A stretch of DNA of 33,489 nt, taken from an uncultured Prevotellaceae bacterium. GTDB lineage: Bacteria > Bacteroidota > Bacteroidia > Bacteroidales > Bacteroidaceae. Positions 22,428-31,071 of the stretch are shown in pieces. Position numbers and translations under genes: made by a program. Under the pieces are notes generated by a model. The model was not told the DNA's origin. It was given only the letters and a program-made list of their open reading frames with translations, and ran no database searches. Positions within the stretch are counted from its first letter, which is position 1; every line of letters begins with the position of its first letter. Location: contig ONXQ01000004.1 of NCBI GenBank assembly GCA_900321835.1, positions 1 to 33,489 on the forward strand, read 5' to 3'.

Positions 22428-24130
22428 GGTTTGACGATTTGTCCTACCAGGTCTTTATATTTCACAAATTCGAGGTCGTTGAGGGCTCGGAGGGCCAGGT
22501 TGCGGTCGGTCTGAACCGTGGCGGAGAGTCCGTCGCGGATGAGTCCCTGGTCGCCCATGCGAGCGCCGAGCAGGGCGGTCAGGTAGTGGGTCATGGCGTC
22601 GGGCGCGGCGACCTGCTTGAGCGAGCGGCGTGCGGAGGTGTAGTCCTGTGCCAGAATCTGTGCGAGGGCGGTTGAGTTGGTAGCCGTTCCGTCCAGTTTG
22701 GCAGCGGCCTGGTTGTACTTGCCCTGTGCGATGTAGAGGTTGCCCAGCGCCTCGTCGATGTTCTGCGAACCGCTGCCCTTTGCCATGTAGAGTTCGGCAG
22801 CCTTCACGTCGCCGCGTTGCAGGGCGATGAGGCCGAGGTTGGCGTTGGGTTCGGGTGCCGAAGGATTCTTGGCCAGCGCCTCCTTCAGCAGCGATTCTGC
22901 ATCGTCGTAGGCTCCCTGGCTCATGGCAAAGACGCCGAGGTTGTTGTAGGCGCGATAGTCGTTGGGGTAGAGTTCGGTGATGCGCTCAAGGATGTTCGTC
23001 TTCGTACCGCCGTCGTCGGCGAGCAGGTTGGCGGCGTAGAGCATTTCCTCGACGCTCAACTGTTGCGGAGCCGAACGCAGGGTCTCCATGATCTGGTCGT
23101 CGCTGCGTCCGATGACGTCGTAGTTGATGGTCATGCGGGCACGGCGCAGTTCGGGCAGCACGGCGTCGGCAAGTTCGCTATAGACGGTGGCAATGTTCTG
23201 GATTTCGCGTTCGCGCTGCTCGGGGTCGTCGTACATCGAGAGTACGCGCAGGATGAGTTCCTTGTCCTGCAGGTTCGACTGGCTGACGAGTTCCTGGAAT
23301 CCTTCCCAGTCCTCGGCCGTGTACTTCGTATCGACAGGCCCGTCGAGGCGGTTCTTCTTCAACTGCTCTTTCACGTAGTTTTCACCCGTCTGTCCGCGAC
23401 GCTCAGCCAGTTTTTCGTTGAAGTCGTAACGGCCGTCGGGCGAGGCATAGGCGCTGACCTCGACGTTGTTGAGCACGAGGCTCTGCTCGTCGCTCTTGAT
23501 GTTGCGCAGGGTCTTGATGAAGTCCTGCACGTTCTGGCTGTTCAGTTCGCTGCCGCGCAGGTTGGACTGGGCGATGAGGAACTTGATGGTAGCGGCCTGT
23601 TTCTGCGAAATCACACGGCGGAACTGGTCGGCTCCGATGGCCAGACTGGCCGAACGTACCGTTTGGCTCACCAGTGCCGGCGAGCAGATGGTGCCGTAGC
23701 CGATTTTCACGTCGGGCAGACGCAGGGCCTTGCTGCCCTTCTGTCCGTTGAAACGCATGATGAGGTCGCAATTCTCCATGCCTTCGACAAAGGGGAAGGT
23801 CGTGCGCAGCGTGGCACGTCCGCCGTTCTTGTAACTGATGATTTGGTGGTTAGCCTCGACTTTCTCGCCCTGGAACGTGGCCGAGGCTCCGGCCTGCTCG
23901 CCGCCCTGCCAGCGCAGCACTGGAGTGCAGGTGACAACGGCTTTCTTGTTCATGAACTTGGCAGGCAGGTTCACACTGATGGTCGTCGGAACCTCGCCTG
24001 CGACGTACTCCAGCGGAGTGGGCGTTACGGTGAAGTTGTCGGCGGTGAACTTTCCCATCGACGAGCAGCCGCACAGCAGGATTGCCGAGGCTGCAGTGAT
24101 TGTAAGGATTGACTTTTTCATACTTTTCAT
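22424..24130 (-). CDS. TPR-containing outer-membrane-type lipoprotein with OmpA-like segment
   Basis: A 568-residue predicted lipoprotein: MKSMKKSILTITAASAILLC followed by GCSS, with lipobox Cys at about residue 22. The start could also be ATG three codons in. The N-terminal half is predicted beta-rich. A segment at about 230-270 (VEVSAYASPDGRYDFNEKLA, then ERRGQT) resembles the OmpA-like fold. The C-terminal part has tetratricopeptide helices (YRAYNNLGVFAMSQGAYDDA, PNANLGLIALQRGDVKAAEL, LGNLYIAQGKYNQAAAKL). Proteins of this layout are common in Bacteroidales; their role is probably envelope assembly or scaffolding but is not established here. The gene starts 6 bp after the lolC/E-type gene and overlaps the next gene by 4 bp. 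Confidence 0.8.
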   Translation of the reverse strand: MKSMKKSILTITAASAILLCGCSSMGKFTADNFTVTPTPLEYVAGEVPTTISVNLPAKFMNKKAVVTCTPVLRWQGGEQAGASATFQGEKVEANHQIISYKNGGRATLRTTFPFVEGMENCDLIMRFNGQKGSKALRLPDVKIGYGTICSPALVSQTVRSASLAIGADQFRRVISQKQAATIKFLIAQSNLRGSELNSQNVQDFIKTLRNIKSDEQSLVLNNVEVSAYASPDGRYDFNEKLAERRGQTGENYVKEQLKKNRLDGPVDTKYTAEDWEGFQELVSQSNLQDKELILRVLSMYDDPEQREREIQNIATVYSELADAVLPELRRARMTINYDVIGRSDDQIMETLRSAPQQLSVEEMLYAANLLADDGGTKTNILERITELYPNDYRAYNNLGVFAMSQGAYDDAESLLKEALAKNPSAPEPNANLGLIALQRGDVKAAELYMAKGSGSQNIDEALGNLYIAQGKYNQAAAKLDGTATNSTALAQILAQDYTSARRSLKQVAAPDAMTHYLTALLGARMGDQGLIRDGLSATVQTDRNLALRALNDLEFVKYKDLVGQIVKP

Positions 24131-24136
24131 TGATGT

Positions 24137-25378
24137 TTATTGTTGATAGTTTTGAGTCGTATATTTCCGGCTGAGACGCCGCACTGGATACCACACCGAG
24201 ACGAAGCCCACGACGACCACCGTCGCAAACACCACCAGCAGGTCCCATGCTTCGACGCTCACGGGATAGACGTCGATGATGTAACTGCCTGCACTGCGCC
24301 CAAACTTGATGACGCCAAACTCCTGCTGGATGAGGCAGAGCGTCACGCCGATGGCTATGCCGAGCAGGGCGCCGACGAGTGCAATCATCCGTCCTTCGAG
24401 CATGAAGATGCTGGCAATCTGTGTGTCGGATGCGCCGAGGTTGCGCAGGGTGATGGCGTCGTCGCGCTTGTCGATGATGAGCATCGAGAGCGAGCCGATG
24501 ATGTTGAAGCAGGCAATGAGCAGGATGAAGGTGAGGAAGATGTAGGAGATGAGTTTCTCGACCTTCATGATGCGGAACGTGTCCTCCTGCTGTTCGTAGC
24601 GGTCGAGCACGCGGTAGCCTTCGCCGAGCGTGGCAATCAGGTCGGCTTTCACCTTGTCGGCGTCGGCGTCGGGGCGGAGTTGGAGTTCGATTTGTGTGAC
24701 TTCGCCCTGGCGTTCAAACAGGCGGCGGGCCAGTGCGATGTTGGTGATGACGTAGTGTGCGTCGTACTTGCCTTGCTTGACGTTGAAGGCGAGTTGGGGT
24801 GAGTAGAATTCTTCGTGGTTGAACGAGGCTGTGGGGTTGTTCAGGTCGATGCGTTCGCCTTTGCGGGGTGCATAGACTTGGATGGGCGGGAAATCGACGC
24901 TGGTGCCCAGTGCCGAGAGCAGTCCGATGCCTGCCACGCCGTAGTCGATGACGTCGGCATGGAGTTCGAACACTCCTTCGCCAAAGCGTATGCGGTCGAT
25001 GTCGATGAGGTGTTCAAACTCGTCGTCCACGCCCTTCACCACACCCATCACCTGTCGGTTGGCCAGTGTGAGCAGGGCGTTGTCCTCGATGGCTTCCGAC
25101 CACACGGCGATGCGTTTGTCGCTGCGCACCTTCATCAGTTCGGGTTCGTCGGCAGCCATGTATTTTCCTTCGGCGGGCACGATTTTGAGTTGCGGGTCGA
25201 AGGCGGTGAAGAGGCCTGCCACCATGTCCTGAAATCCGTTGAAGACGGACATGATGCACACCATGGCTGCGGTGGCGACGGCGATGCCGAAGACGCTCAC
25301 GCCGCTGATGATGTTGATGGCGTGGTGCGACTTCTTGGAGAGCAGGTAGCGTCGGGCGATGTAGAAGGGGAAGTTCAT
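24137..25378 (-). CDS. FtsX/LolC-LolE-type ABC transporter permease
   Basis: An inner-membrane permease (413 residues) of the lipoprotein-releasing/FtsX family; with a LolD ATPase it would extract lipoproteins from the inner membrane. The N-terminus MNFPFYIARRYLLSKK and HAINIISGVSVFGIAVAT (helix 1) are typical. A large periplasmic domain (about 50-265) follows, then three helices near the C-terminus (YIFLTFILLIACFNIIGSLS; MIALVGALLGIAIGVTLCLI; LLVVFATVVVVGFVSVWYPV). Its start overlaps the rbfA stop by ATGA (25375-25378). The rbfA-permease pair is common in Bacteroidales. No ATPase subunit is present in the window. Confidence 0.88.
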   Translation of the reverse strand: MNFPFYIARRYLLSKKSHHAINIISGVSVFGIAVATAAMVCIMSVFNGFQDMVAGLFTAFDPQLKIVPAEGKYMAADEPELMKVRSDKRIAVWSEAIEDNALLTLANRQVMGVVKGVDDEFEHLIDIDRIRFGEGVFELHADVIDYGVAGIGLLSALGTSVDFPPIQVYAPRKGERIDLNNPTASFNHEEFYSPQLAFNVKQGKYDAHYVITNIALARRLFERQGEVTQIELQLRPDADADKVKADLIATLGEGYRVLDRYEQQEDTFRIMKVEKLISYIFLTFILLIACFNIIGSLSMLIIDKRDDAITLRNLGASDTQIASIFMLEGRMIALVGALLGIAIGVTLCLIQQEFGVIKFGRSAGSYIIDVYPVSVEAWDLLVVFATVVVVGFVSVWYPVRRLSRKYTTQNYQQ

Positions 25379-25710
25379 TCCTTGAGCAGTCGGTCGATGT
25401 TTTCGATGTAGTCGAGCGAGTCGTCGATGAAGAAGCGGAGTTCGGGGATGATGCGCAGTTGGTGGCGCTCCAGGGTTCCGAGTTTGTAGCGAATCTGCGC
25501 GGCCTGGTCGTTGATGTTCTGCAGCAGTTCCTCGGCGCGTTGCGAGGGGAAGATGCTCAGGTAGGCTTTGGCGATGCTCAGGTCGGGGCTCACTCTGACG
25601 GCACTCACACTGACGAGCACTCCGCGCGTCTTGCGCGTTTCTTCCTGGAAGATGTTGCTCAGGTCTTTCTGTATGAGGCGTGCTACTTTATTCTGTCTTG
25701 TTGTTTCCAT
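25375..25710 (-). CDS. rbfA: Ribosome-binding factor A
   Basis: RbfA binds the 30S subunit and helps 16S rRNA 5'-end maturation. The 111-residue length fits the family. Recognisable features are RQNKVARLIQKDLSNIFQEE near the N-terminus, the KH-like core (VSVSAVRVSPDLSIAKAYLS) and RYKLGTLERHQLRIIPELRF, then FIDDSLDYIENIDRLLKE at the end. It overlaps the permease gene by 4 bp and starts 14 bp after the O-methyltransferase stop, so it is in the middle of the minus-strand operon. Confidence 0.95.
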   Translation of the reverse strand: METTRQNKVARLIQKDLSNIFQEETRKTRGVLVSVSAVRVSPDLSIAKAYLSIFPSQRAEELLQNINDQAAQIRYKLGTLERHQLRIIPELRFFIDDSLDYIENIDRLLKE

Positions 25711-25724
25711 TGATTTTCTTTGTT

Positions 25725-26363
25725 TTATTTTTTTCTGATGAGGGTTAATCCGTCGCGCAGGGGGAGGATGACTTTCTCCACCTGTGTGTCCTGTGCGACG
25801 AGGTCGTTGAAGGCGATGATGCCTTGTGTCTGCGCGTCGTGCTGGTGTTGGGGGTCAACGACGTGGCCGTCCCACAGCGTGTTGTCGGCGACGATGTAGC
25901 CGCCGGCGGTGAGGTGGGGCAGCACGAGGCGGTAGTAGTCGGCATAGTGGCGCTTGTCGGCGTCGATGTAGATGAGGTCGTACTGCTGGCGCAGCCGGGG
26001 CACGATGTCGAGGGCGTCGCCGATGTGCAGGTGGATGCGTCCGGCCCAGGGCGACTCGTCGAGCCACGGCCTTGTGAAGTCCTCCTGTTCGTCGTTCACC
26101 TCGATGGTGTCCAGTTCGCAGCCGTCGGGCATTCCCTCGGCCAGGCACAGGGCCGAGTAGCCGCTGAAGGTGCCGAGTTCGAGGATGCGCTGCGGGCGAA
26201 TCATGCGTGTGAGCATGACGAGCAGCCGCCCTTGCAGGTGTCCGCTGGCCATGCGTGGATAGAGCAGGTGGAGTTGTGTGGCACGCCACAGGCGGTGCAG
26301 CCGTTCGGGCTCAGGGTCGATGTGCCGCAGGATGTAGTCGTCAATGAGCGTGTCGTTCATCAC
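25725..26363 (-). CDS. Class I SAM-dependent O-methyltransferase (caffeoyl-CoA OMT/YrrM-like)
   Basis: A 212-residue methyltransferase of the metal-dependent O-methyltransferase family. SAM motif I is ILELGTFSGYSALCLAEGMP, the acidic residue of motif II is in TIEVND, and YDLIYIDADKRHYADYY followed by GYIVADNTLWDG provides the metal- and substrate-site residues. The substrate is unknown. The gene lies 7 bp after aroQ and 14 bp before rbfA. Confidence 0.9.
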   Translation of the reverse strand: MMNDTLIDDYILRHIDPEPERLHRLWRATQLHLLYPRMASGHLQGRLLVMLTRMIRPQRILELGTFSGYSALCLAEGMPDGCELDTIEVNDEQEDFTRPWLDESPWAGRIHLHIGDALDIVPRLRQQYDLIYIDADKRHYADYYRLVLPHLTAGGYIVADNTLWDGHVVDPQHQHDAQTQGIIAFNDLVAQDTQVEKVILPLRDGLTLIRKK

Positions 26364-26370
26364 TGATTGA

Positions 26371-26793
26371 TTAAATCATTGCTTCGATCGCCAGACGATA
26401 CGAATCAAGCCCGAAGCCGCAGATTACGCCTTTGCAGGCGGCAGCCAGCATCGAGTGGTGGCGGAACTCCTCGCGTTGGTGGACGTTCGAGATGTGAACC
26501 TCGACCACGGGCGTCTCGATGCCTCGGATGGCGTCGGCGAGTGCGATGCTCGTGTGGGTGTAGGCGCCGGCGTTGAAGACGATGCCGTCCACCTCTCCGA
26601 ATCCTGCTTCGTGCAGGCGGTCGATGAGCGCACCTTCGCTGTTCGACTGGAAGTACGTCAGTTCGGCCCGTCCTTCCATGTGTTGGCGCAGTTCGTCGAG
26701 AAAGTCATCGAAACTACGGTGGCCATAGACGGTCGGTTCGCGGCGTCCCAGCAGGTTGAGGTTCGGTCCGTTCAAAATCAGGATTTTCTTCAT
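26371..26793 (-). CDS. aroQ: 3-dehydroquinate dehydratase, type II
   Basis: Third step of the shikimate pathway: 3-dehydroquinate to 3-dehydroshikimate. The 140 residues fit the type II dodecameric enzyme. Visible motifs are [15 protein letters not shown] with the catalytic Tyr in [21 protein letters not shown], and [18 protein letters not shown] with the catalytic His. It is the first gene of the operon, with a promoter-like element at 26836-26843. Confidence 0.96.
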   Translation of the reverse strand: MKKILILNGPNLNLLGRREPTVYGHRSFDDFLDELRQHMEGRAELTYFQSNSEGALIDRLHEAGFGEVDGIVFNAGAYTHTSIALADAIRGIETPVVEVHISNVHQREEFRHHSMLAAACKGVICGFGLDSYRLAIEAMI

Positions 26794-26835
26794 CTATTTT
26801 CCTTGTTTAGTGTAGGAACACACTCCTTCAAGTTG

Positions 26836-26843
26836 CAAAGGTA
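26836..26843 (-). promoter_or_regulatory. -7 element (TACCTTTG) of the aroQ operon
   Basis: On the minus strand TACCTTTGC matches TAnnTTTG, 42 bp before the aroQ ATG. A TTG lies about 23 bp further upstream, slightly longer than usual spacing. The remaining gap to 26958 shows no gene. Confidence 0.55.
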
Positions 26844-26958
26844 CAAAAAATCTGTGTAAGTAAGCGCAAAAAAGAAAAATGTTTCTGCGAATTTCTACGA
26901 TTTCTGCGTGGCGGCTTACTTGACATGAAAAAGAAACACTTCGGAAAATCGTCCGTAG

Positions 26959-27046
26959 ATGAAATAAATTTCGTCTGCGGACGAAATAAAAATGAACTGT
27001 GGACGAAATCTGTTTCAACTGCGGACGAAATTTGTTTCGTCTGCGG
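26959..27046 (-). repeat. 22-bp phased array 5 (CCGCAG core), minus strand
   Basis: Four units (26959-26980, 26981-27002, 27003-27024, 27025-27046) each end on the plus strand in TGCGG or TGTGG; on the minus strand the cores are CCGCAG, CCACAG or CCGCAG at exact 22-bp steps. It reads in the direction of the GH43 gene and lies 139 bp after that gene's stop. Nothing else is recognised in 27047-27156. Confidence 0.9.
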
Positions 27047-27156
27047 CCCTTTGTCTCCACGTATCTCACGTATCCCAAGTATTTCTTCATCCGGGAATAA
27101 AATAAAAGCAATGCCCAAAGGAGGGTCAACTGCTACATCATTGCCAAAAAATGCGG

Positions 27157-27190
27157 GTTCGGCGTAAAATAACGTAAAACTCACGTTAAA
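27157..27190. repeat. Partial copy of the 21050-21115 element, overlaps GH43 stop
   Basis: GTTCGGCGTAA (27157-27167) and ACTCACGTTAAA (27179-27190) match the two outer parts of the inverted repeat at 21050-21115 in the same order, with a different centre. The GH43 stop codon (27186-27188) is inside the second match. Confidence 0.5.
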
Positions 27191-28706
27191 AACGAGGTGT
27201 GAACTGCAGGTCAATCCAGCCCTTCGACTGCTTCGTCGGCGTGAGGCTGAACAGGCCGTACTTGGCGCCGATCCACTTGCCCACACGGGCCTGGAAGGGC
27301 GAGGGGATGGAGACGAAACGGCGGCCGTCGGTGCTGTACGACAGGTGGCAGCGTGCCTGTTTGTCGCACCTGATGGCAAACGAGATGCGGCACTCGTGGT
27401 TGGGCTGCGCGCCGGCCTCGTAGCGGCGGGCTGGCAGGGTGGCAATCGTTTCCGCCGTCTCTTCGCCACCCTGGTCGGCATCGTGGCAGACAATTCTTTT
27501 CAGGACGAAGTCCTTTCCGTCGAACTCGACCGACAGGCGGCAATAGTCGCGCCCCATCACGACCATGCCCGACTGCTGGCCGGCGGCCTTCGCTGTGACG
27601 ACGGTGTGGAGCGTGTCGGTGAAGGTTTCACCCTCAAACTTCTTCAGGTAGAGATTGGGTACTGACCACAGGTTGCGCCATTCGCTGTCCGTCCAGTGGC
27701 CATACACACGCACGCCGTCGTTCGTTGCCATGCCGAAGGTGTCCTGCGGGTTGGCGTGCCACTGGTAGCGCAGCGACGGATGGGCGGCGACGACGGGTGT
27801 GCCGACGGCCTTTCCCTTGTGGAGCGACATCATCGGCCAACCCTCCTGCCAGTTGACGTCCAGACGGTGGAGCACCCGTCCGTAGGGTCCGCGGTCCTGG
27901 AAGGCGATGAAGGCGTCGGCCACCAAGCCTCCCTGGTGAATCCCGTCGTGGTTGAACACCACTCGGCTCTCGTAAGGTCCTGTCACCGAGCGGCTTCGCA
28001 GGGCCAGTTGCCAGCCCTGTTCCACGCCGCCGGCCGGGGCGAGGATGTAGTAGTAGCCTTCGTGCTTGTAGAATTTAGGGCCTTCGACCGTGTGGTTGCC
28101 TTCGGTTTGTCCGTCATAGACGAGCACCGGCTGTCCCACGGCTCGGGTGCCGTCGGCCGAAAGTTCACGCACGCTGAGCACGCTGTTGAACCCGCAGCGG
28201 CTGGCTGCCCAGGCATTCACCAGATAGCAGCGTCCGTCGTCGTCCCACAGCGGACAGGGGTCGATGAGGCCGCGACCTTCGACCACGAGCACCGGCTCGG
28301 TCCATCGGCCGCGCGGATGGTCGGTGCTGACCATCCACACGCCGTAGTCGGGGTCGCCCCAGTAGATGTAGTAGCGGCCGTCGTGCCGGCGGATGCTCGG
28401 TGCCCACACTCCGCAGCCGTGCTGCACGTGGTCGTAGCGGTCGGCAGGCAAGAGGCGGTCGAGGGCATGACCGACGAGTTCCCAGTGGTCGAGGTCGGTG
28501 CTGTGCAGGATGGGCAGGCCCGGCGTACACTGGAAACTGCTGGCTGTCAGCCAGTAGTCGCCGTCGGTGCCTTCACACACGTCGGGGTCGCTGTAGTCGG
28601 CCATCACCACCTGTGCCCTGCCCGTCGTCGGGCCGGCCGCCGTCATCACCACTGCCATCCACAGGCAGCCCACCCACTTCAGGGTCGGAAATCGTCGTTT
28701 TTCCAT
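27186..28706 (-). CDS. Secreted GH43-type glycosidase with C-terminal beta-sandwich
   Basis: A predicted beta-xylosidase/arabinofuranosidase-type enzyme of 506 residues. ATG 28706 gives signal sequence MEKRRFPTLKWVGCLWMAVV ending near GRAQ; an upstream in-frame start at 28781 is rejected because it precedes the promoter element at 28751-28758. The five-bladed propeller has the expected three acidic residues: Asp in ADYSDPDVCEG, Asp in RGLIDPCPLWDDDG, and Glu in HTVEGPKFYKHEGYYY. The C-terminal part (about 330-506) looks like the concanavalin-like sandwich of GH43 xylosidases (GMVVMGRDYCRLSVEFDGKD, GKWIGAKYGLFSL). It stands alone, not linked to the glycan locus at 4133-20160, and is divergent from the decarboxylase gene. 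Confidence 0.86.
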   Translation of the reverse strand: MEKRRFPTLKWVGCLWMAVVMTAAGPTTGRAQVVMADYSDPDVCEGTDGDYWLTASSFQCTPGLPILHSTDLDHWELVGHALDRLLPADRYDHVQHGCGVWAPSIRRHDGRYYIYWGDPDYGVWMVSTDHPRGRWTEPVLVVEGRGLIDPCPLWDDDGRCYLVNAWAASRCGFNSVLSVRELSADGTRAVGQPVLVYDGQTEGNHTVEGPKFYKHEGYYYILAPAGGVEQGWQLALRSRSVTGPYESRVVFNHDGIHQGGLVADAFIAFQDRGPYGRVLHRLDVNWQEGWPMMSLHKGKAVGTPVVAAHPSLRYQWHANPQDTFGMATNDGVRVYGHWTDSEWRNLWSVPNLYLKKFEGETFTDTLHTVVTAKAAGQQSGMVVMGRDYCRLSVEFDGKDFVLKRIVCHDADQGGEETAETIATLPARRYEAGAQPNHECRISFAIRCDKQARCHLSYSTDGRRFVSIPSPFQARVGKWIGAKYGLFSLTPTKQSKGWIDLQFTPRF

Positions 28707-28750
28707 ATCTCTTTCGTGTTTGATTTGTTCATTTTCACGCTGTTGTGCCG

Positions 28751-28758
28751 CAAAGATA
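28751..28758 (-). promoter_or_regulatory. -7 element (TATCTTTG) of the GH43 gene
   Basis: On the minus strand TATCTTTGC is an exact match to TAnnTTTG, 44 bp before the ATG at 28706. No -33 TTG was seen at the usual distance. Confidence 0.55.
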
Positions 28759-28801
28759 CGTAAAAACCTGCGTATTTCCATGCGTGCTGTACCAAAAAAA
28801 T

Positions 28802-28890
28802 TTCACTGCGTTGGTACAGTTGTACCAGTGCGGTGAAACTTTTGTTCCAGTGCGGTGAAACTGCCGTACCACTGCGCCGGTACGAGAGGC
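28802..28890. repeat. 22-bp phased repeat with a different core (CCAGTGCGG), hairpin-forming
   Basis: Cores CCAGTGCGGTGAAACT start at 28825 and 28847. Diverged cores (TCACTGCG at 28803, CCACTGCG at 28869) keep the 22-bp step. 28802-28817 pairs with 28822-28837 over 16 positions, including three G-U pairs, around a 4-nt loop. It lies between divergent genes, unlike arrays 1-5. Confidence 0.65.
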
Positions 28891-28973
28891 ACGTCGCATG
28901 GGGTTGGTAGCCACGCCACACGGAGCGATGACATCTTTTTGGGTCCCAACCTCCAATTATTTGGCAGAAAGCA

Positions 28974-29003
28974 TTGTTATATTGAATATTACTTGTAACT
29001 TTA
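28974..29003 (+). promoter_or_regulatory. Promoter of the decarboxylase gene
   Basis: TTG (28974-28976), a 19-bp spacer and TAACTTTA (28996-29003; one base off TAnnTTTG) precede the ATG at 29092. Confidence 0.5.
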
Positions 29004-29091
29004 CGGCGAAAATAGAAAATAACACCAATCGTGAAAAATTAATATTTTTTTTGCAGATTCTCTAATTCTCAAATTCTTGATATAACCGAAC

Positions 29092-30867
29092 ATGGAAAAG
29101 CGGAAAATTCAGTTCAGTCTCGTCTATCGGGACATGTTCCAGTCGAGCGGAAAATTCCAGCCTCGAAAGGACCAGTTGGAACGCATCGCACCCGTCATCA
29201 TCAAGATGGGCTGCTTTGCACGTGTCGAAACCAACGGCGGCGCCTTCGAACAGGTCAACCTGCTGTATGGCGAAAATCCTAACAAGGCCGTCCGTGCCTT
29301 CACACGCCCCTTCAACGAGGCCGGCATCAAGACACACATGCTCGACCGCGGCCTGAACGCACTGCGTATGTTCCCCGTGCCGGCCGACGTGCGACGGCTG
29401 ATGTATAAGGTGAAGCACGCACAGGGTGTCGATATCACCCGCATCTTCTGCGGACTGAACGACGTGCGCAACATCATCCCCTCCATCCACTATGCGCTCG
29501 AAGGCGGAATGACGCCGCAGGCCACGCTCTGCATCACCACCAGTCCCATCCACACGGCGGAATACTATGCCGACATCGCCGAACAACTCATCGCTGCCGG
29601 TGCCCCCGAAATCTGCCTCAAGGACATGGCAGGCATCGGTCAGCCGGCCATGCTCGGCAAACTGGTCGGCATGATTAAGGCCAAGCATCCGGAAATCATC
29701 ATCCAGTACCACGGCCACAGCGGTCCCGGACTCTCGATGGCCAGCATCCTCGAAGTGTGCAAAAACGGCGCCGACATCATCGACACCGCCATCGAGCCCC
29801 TCTCGTGGGGCAAAGTCCATCCCGACGTCATCTCCGTGCAGAGTATGCTGAAGAACTACGGCTTCGACGTGCCTGAAATCAACATGGACGCCTACATGGA
29901 GGCACGCAAACTGACGCAGGAGTTCATCGACGACTTCCTCGGCTACTTCATGAACCCCAGCAACAAACTCATGTCGTCGCTGCTCCTCGGCTGCGGACTG
30001 CCCGGAGGCATGATGGGCAGCATGATGGCCGACCTGAAAGGCGTGATGAACGCCATCAACAACAACCGCAAGAACAAGGGCGAGGAGGAACTGAGCGAGG
30101 ATGCCATCCTCGTGCGCCTGTTCAACGAAGTCGCCTACGTATGGCCGCGCGTCGGCTACCCCCCACTCGTCACGCCGTTCTCACAATACGTCAAGAACAT
30201 CGCCCTCATGAACCTGCTCACCGAGTCGATGGGCAAACCGCGCTACACGATGATGGACCAGTCCATCTGGGGTATGATTCTCGGCAAGAGCGGCAAACTG
30301 CCCGGCACCGTGGCACCCGAAATCGTCGAACTCGCCAAAGAGAAAGGCTTTGAGTTCACCGACGCCGACCCGCAGTCATACTATCCCGACGACCTGCCAC
30401 GCTTCATCAAGGAGATGGAGGAGAACGGATGGGAACGCGGCCAGGACGACGAAGAACTCTTCGAGTTTGCCATGCACGAAAGCCAGTACCGCGACTACAA
30501 GAGCGGCATCGCCAAGCAGCGCTTCCTCAACGACCTGCAAGCCGCGAAGGAGAAGGAAATGCAGAAGCAAGGCCTCTCACTGGCCGACATCGCCGCCTAC
30601 AAGCACGCCGAAGCCGACGCCATCGTCGCTCCCGACAGCGGTACGGTGATGTGGCAGATAGGTGGCGACGGCGAATGCGTCAAGGGCATCGAACCGATGG
30701 TCGGCAAGGAGTACAAGCAGGGCGACCGCTTCTGCTACCTCCTCAACCGCTACGGCGGCATCGACGAAGTCCCCGCAGCCCTCGGCGGCCGACTCGTCGA
30801 AGTCTGCGCCCACCAGGGCAGCAAAGTCGCCAAAGGCGACACCCTCGCCTTCATCCGTCGTCCGTAG
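29092..30867 (+). CDS. Oxaloacetate decarboxylase alpha/pyruvate carboxylase B-like carboxyltransferase
   Basis: A 591-residue protein of the family that moves CO2 between biotin and oxaloacetate/pyruvate. The carboxyltransferase barrel (about 5-300) has the metal Asp in SLVYRDMFQSSG, ARVETNGGAFEQVN, the catalytic Lys in EICLKDMAGIG, and metal ligands His-x-His in YHGHSGPG. A PYC/OADA-type domain follows (GGMMGSMMADL, EVAYVWPRVGYPPLVTPFSQ). The C-terminal region (about 510-591) has the double-psi shape of a biotinyl domain (DAIVAPDSGTVMWQIGGDGE, GGRLVEVCAHQGSKVAKGDT), but where AMKM should lie the sequence reads YLLNRYGGIDEV, without the biotin-accepting lysine. It may use a separate carrier protein or a different chemistry. 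Membrane subunits beta and gamma are not in the window. It is monocistronic, with a promoter upstream and a terminator at 30906-30942. Confidence 0.85.
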   Translation: MEKRKIQFSLVYRDMFQSSGKFQPRKDQLERIAPVIIKMGCFARVETNGGAFEQVNLLYGENPNKAVRAFTRPFNEAGIKTHMLDRGLNALRMFPVPADVRRLMYKVKHAQGVDITRIFCGLNDVRNIIPSIHYALEGGMTPQATLCITTSPIHTAEYYADIAEQLIAAGAPEICLKDMAGIGQPAMLGKLVGMIKAKHPEIIIQYHGHSGPGLSMASILEVCKNGADIIDTAIEPLSWGKVHPDVISVQSMLKNYGFDVPEINMDAYMEARKLTQEFIDDFLGYFMNPSNKLMSSLLLGCGLPGGMMGSMMADLKGVMNAINNNRKNKGEEELSEDAILVRLFNEVAYVWPRVGYPPLVTPFSQYVKNIALMNLLTESMGKPRYTMMDQSIWGMILGKSGKLPGTVAPEIVELAKEKGFEFTDADPQSYYPDDLPRFIKEMEENGWERGQDDEELFEFAMHESQYRDYKSGIAKQRFLNDLQAAKEKEMQKQGLSLADIAAYKHAEADAIVAPDSGTVMWQIGGDGECVKGIEPMVGKEYKQGDRFCYLLNRYGGIDEVPAALGGRLVEVCAHQGSKVAKGDTLAFIRRP

Positions 30868-30905
30868 CGACTGCACCATCCCTCCACAAAAAACACTGAA
30901 ACGCT

Positions 30906-30942
30906 CGGAAACACACGCCAACCCCGTGTGTTTCCGTTTTTT
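30906..30942 (+). terminator. Rho-independent terminator of the decarboxylase gene
   Basis: Arms 30906-30917 and 30925-30936 form a perfect 12-bp stem with a 7-nt loop, followed by six T (30937-30942), 38 bp after the stop codon. Confidence 0.9.
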
Positions 30943-31071
30943 ATTCCGTCATATATTACGGAATAGACCACAAAAACATCAATTCCCCAAAAAACACGTT
31001 GCCGATTTTTTGCCAAACAAGAGAAAATGCGTTTCTTTGCATAAAAGTCATTAAAAAAACAAAAGAAATAA

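Noticed and set aside
22817..24112. Plus-strand open frame of 431 codons
   Set aside because: It is a shadow of the TPR lipoprotein on the other strand; no recognisable domain.
27696..28763. Plus-strand open frame of 355 codons
   Set aside because: It is antisense to the GH43 gene, whose catalytic motifs are clear; composition is low-complexity.
28707..28781. Longer N-terminus of the GH43 protein (start 28781)
   Set aside because: The extra 25 codons precede a normal signal peptide and overlap the likely -7 promoter element.
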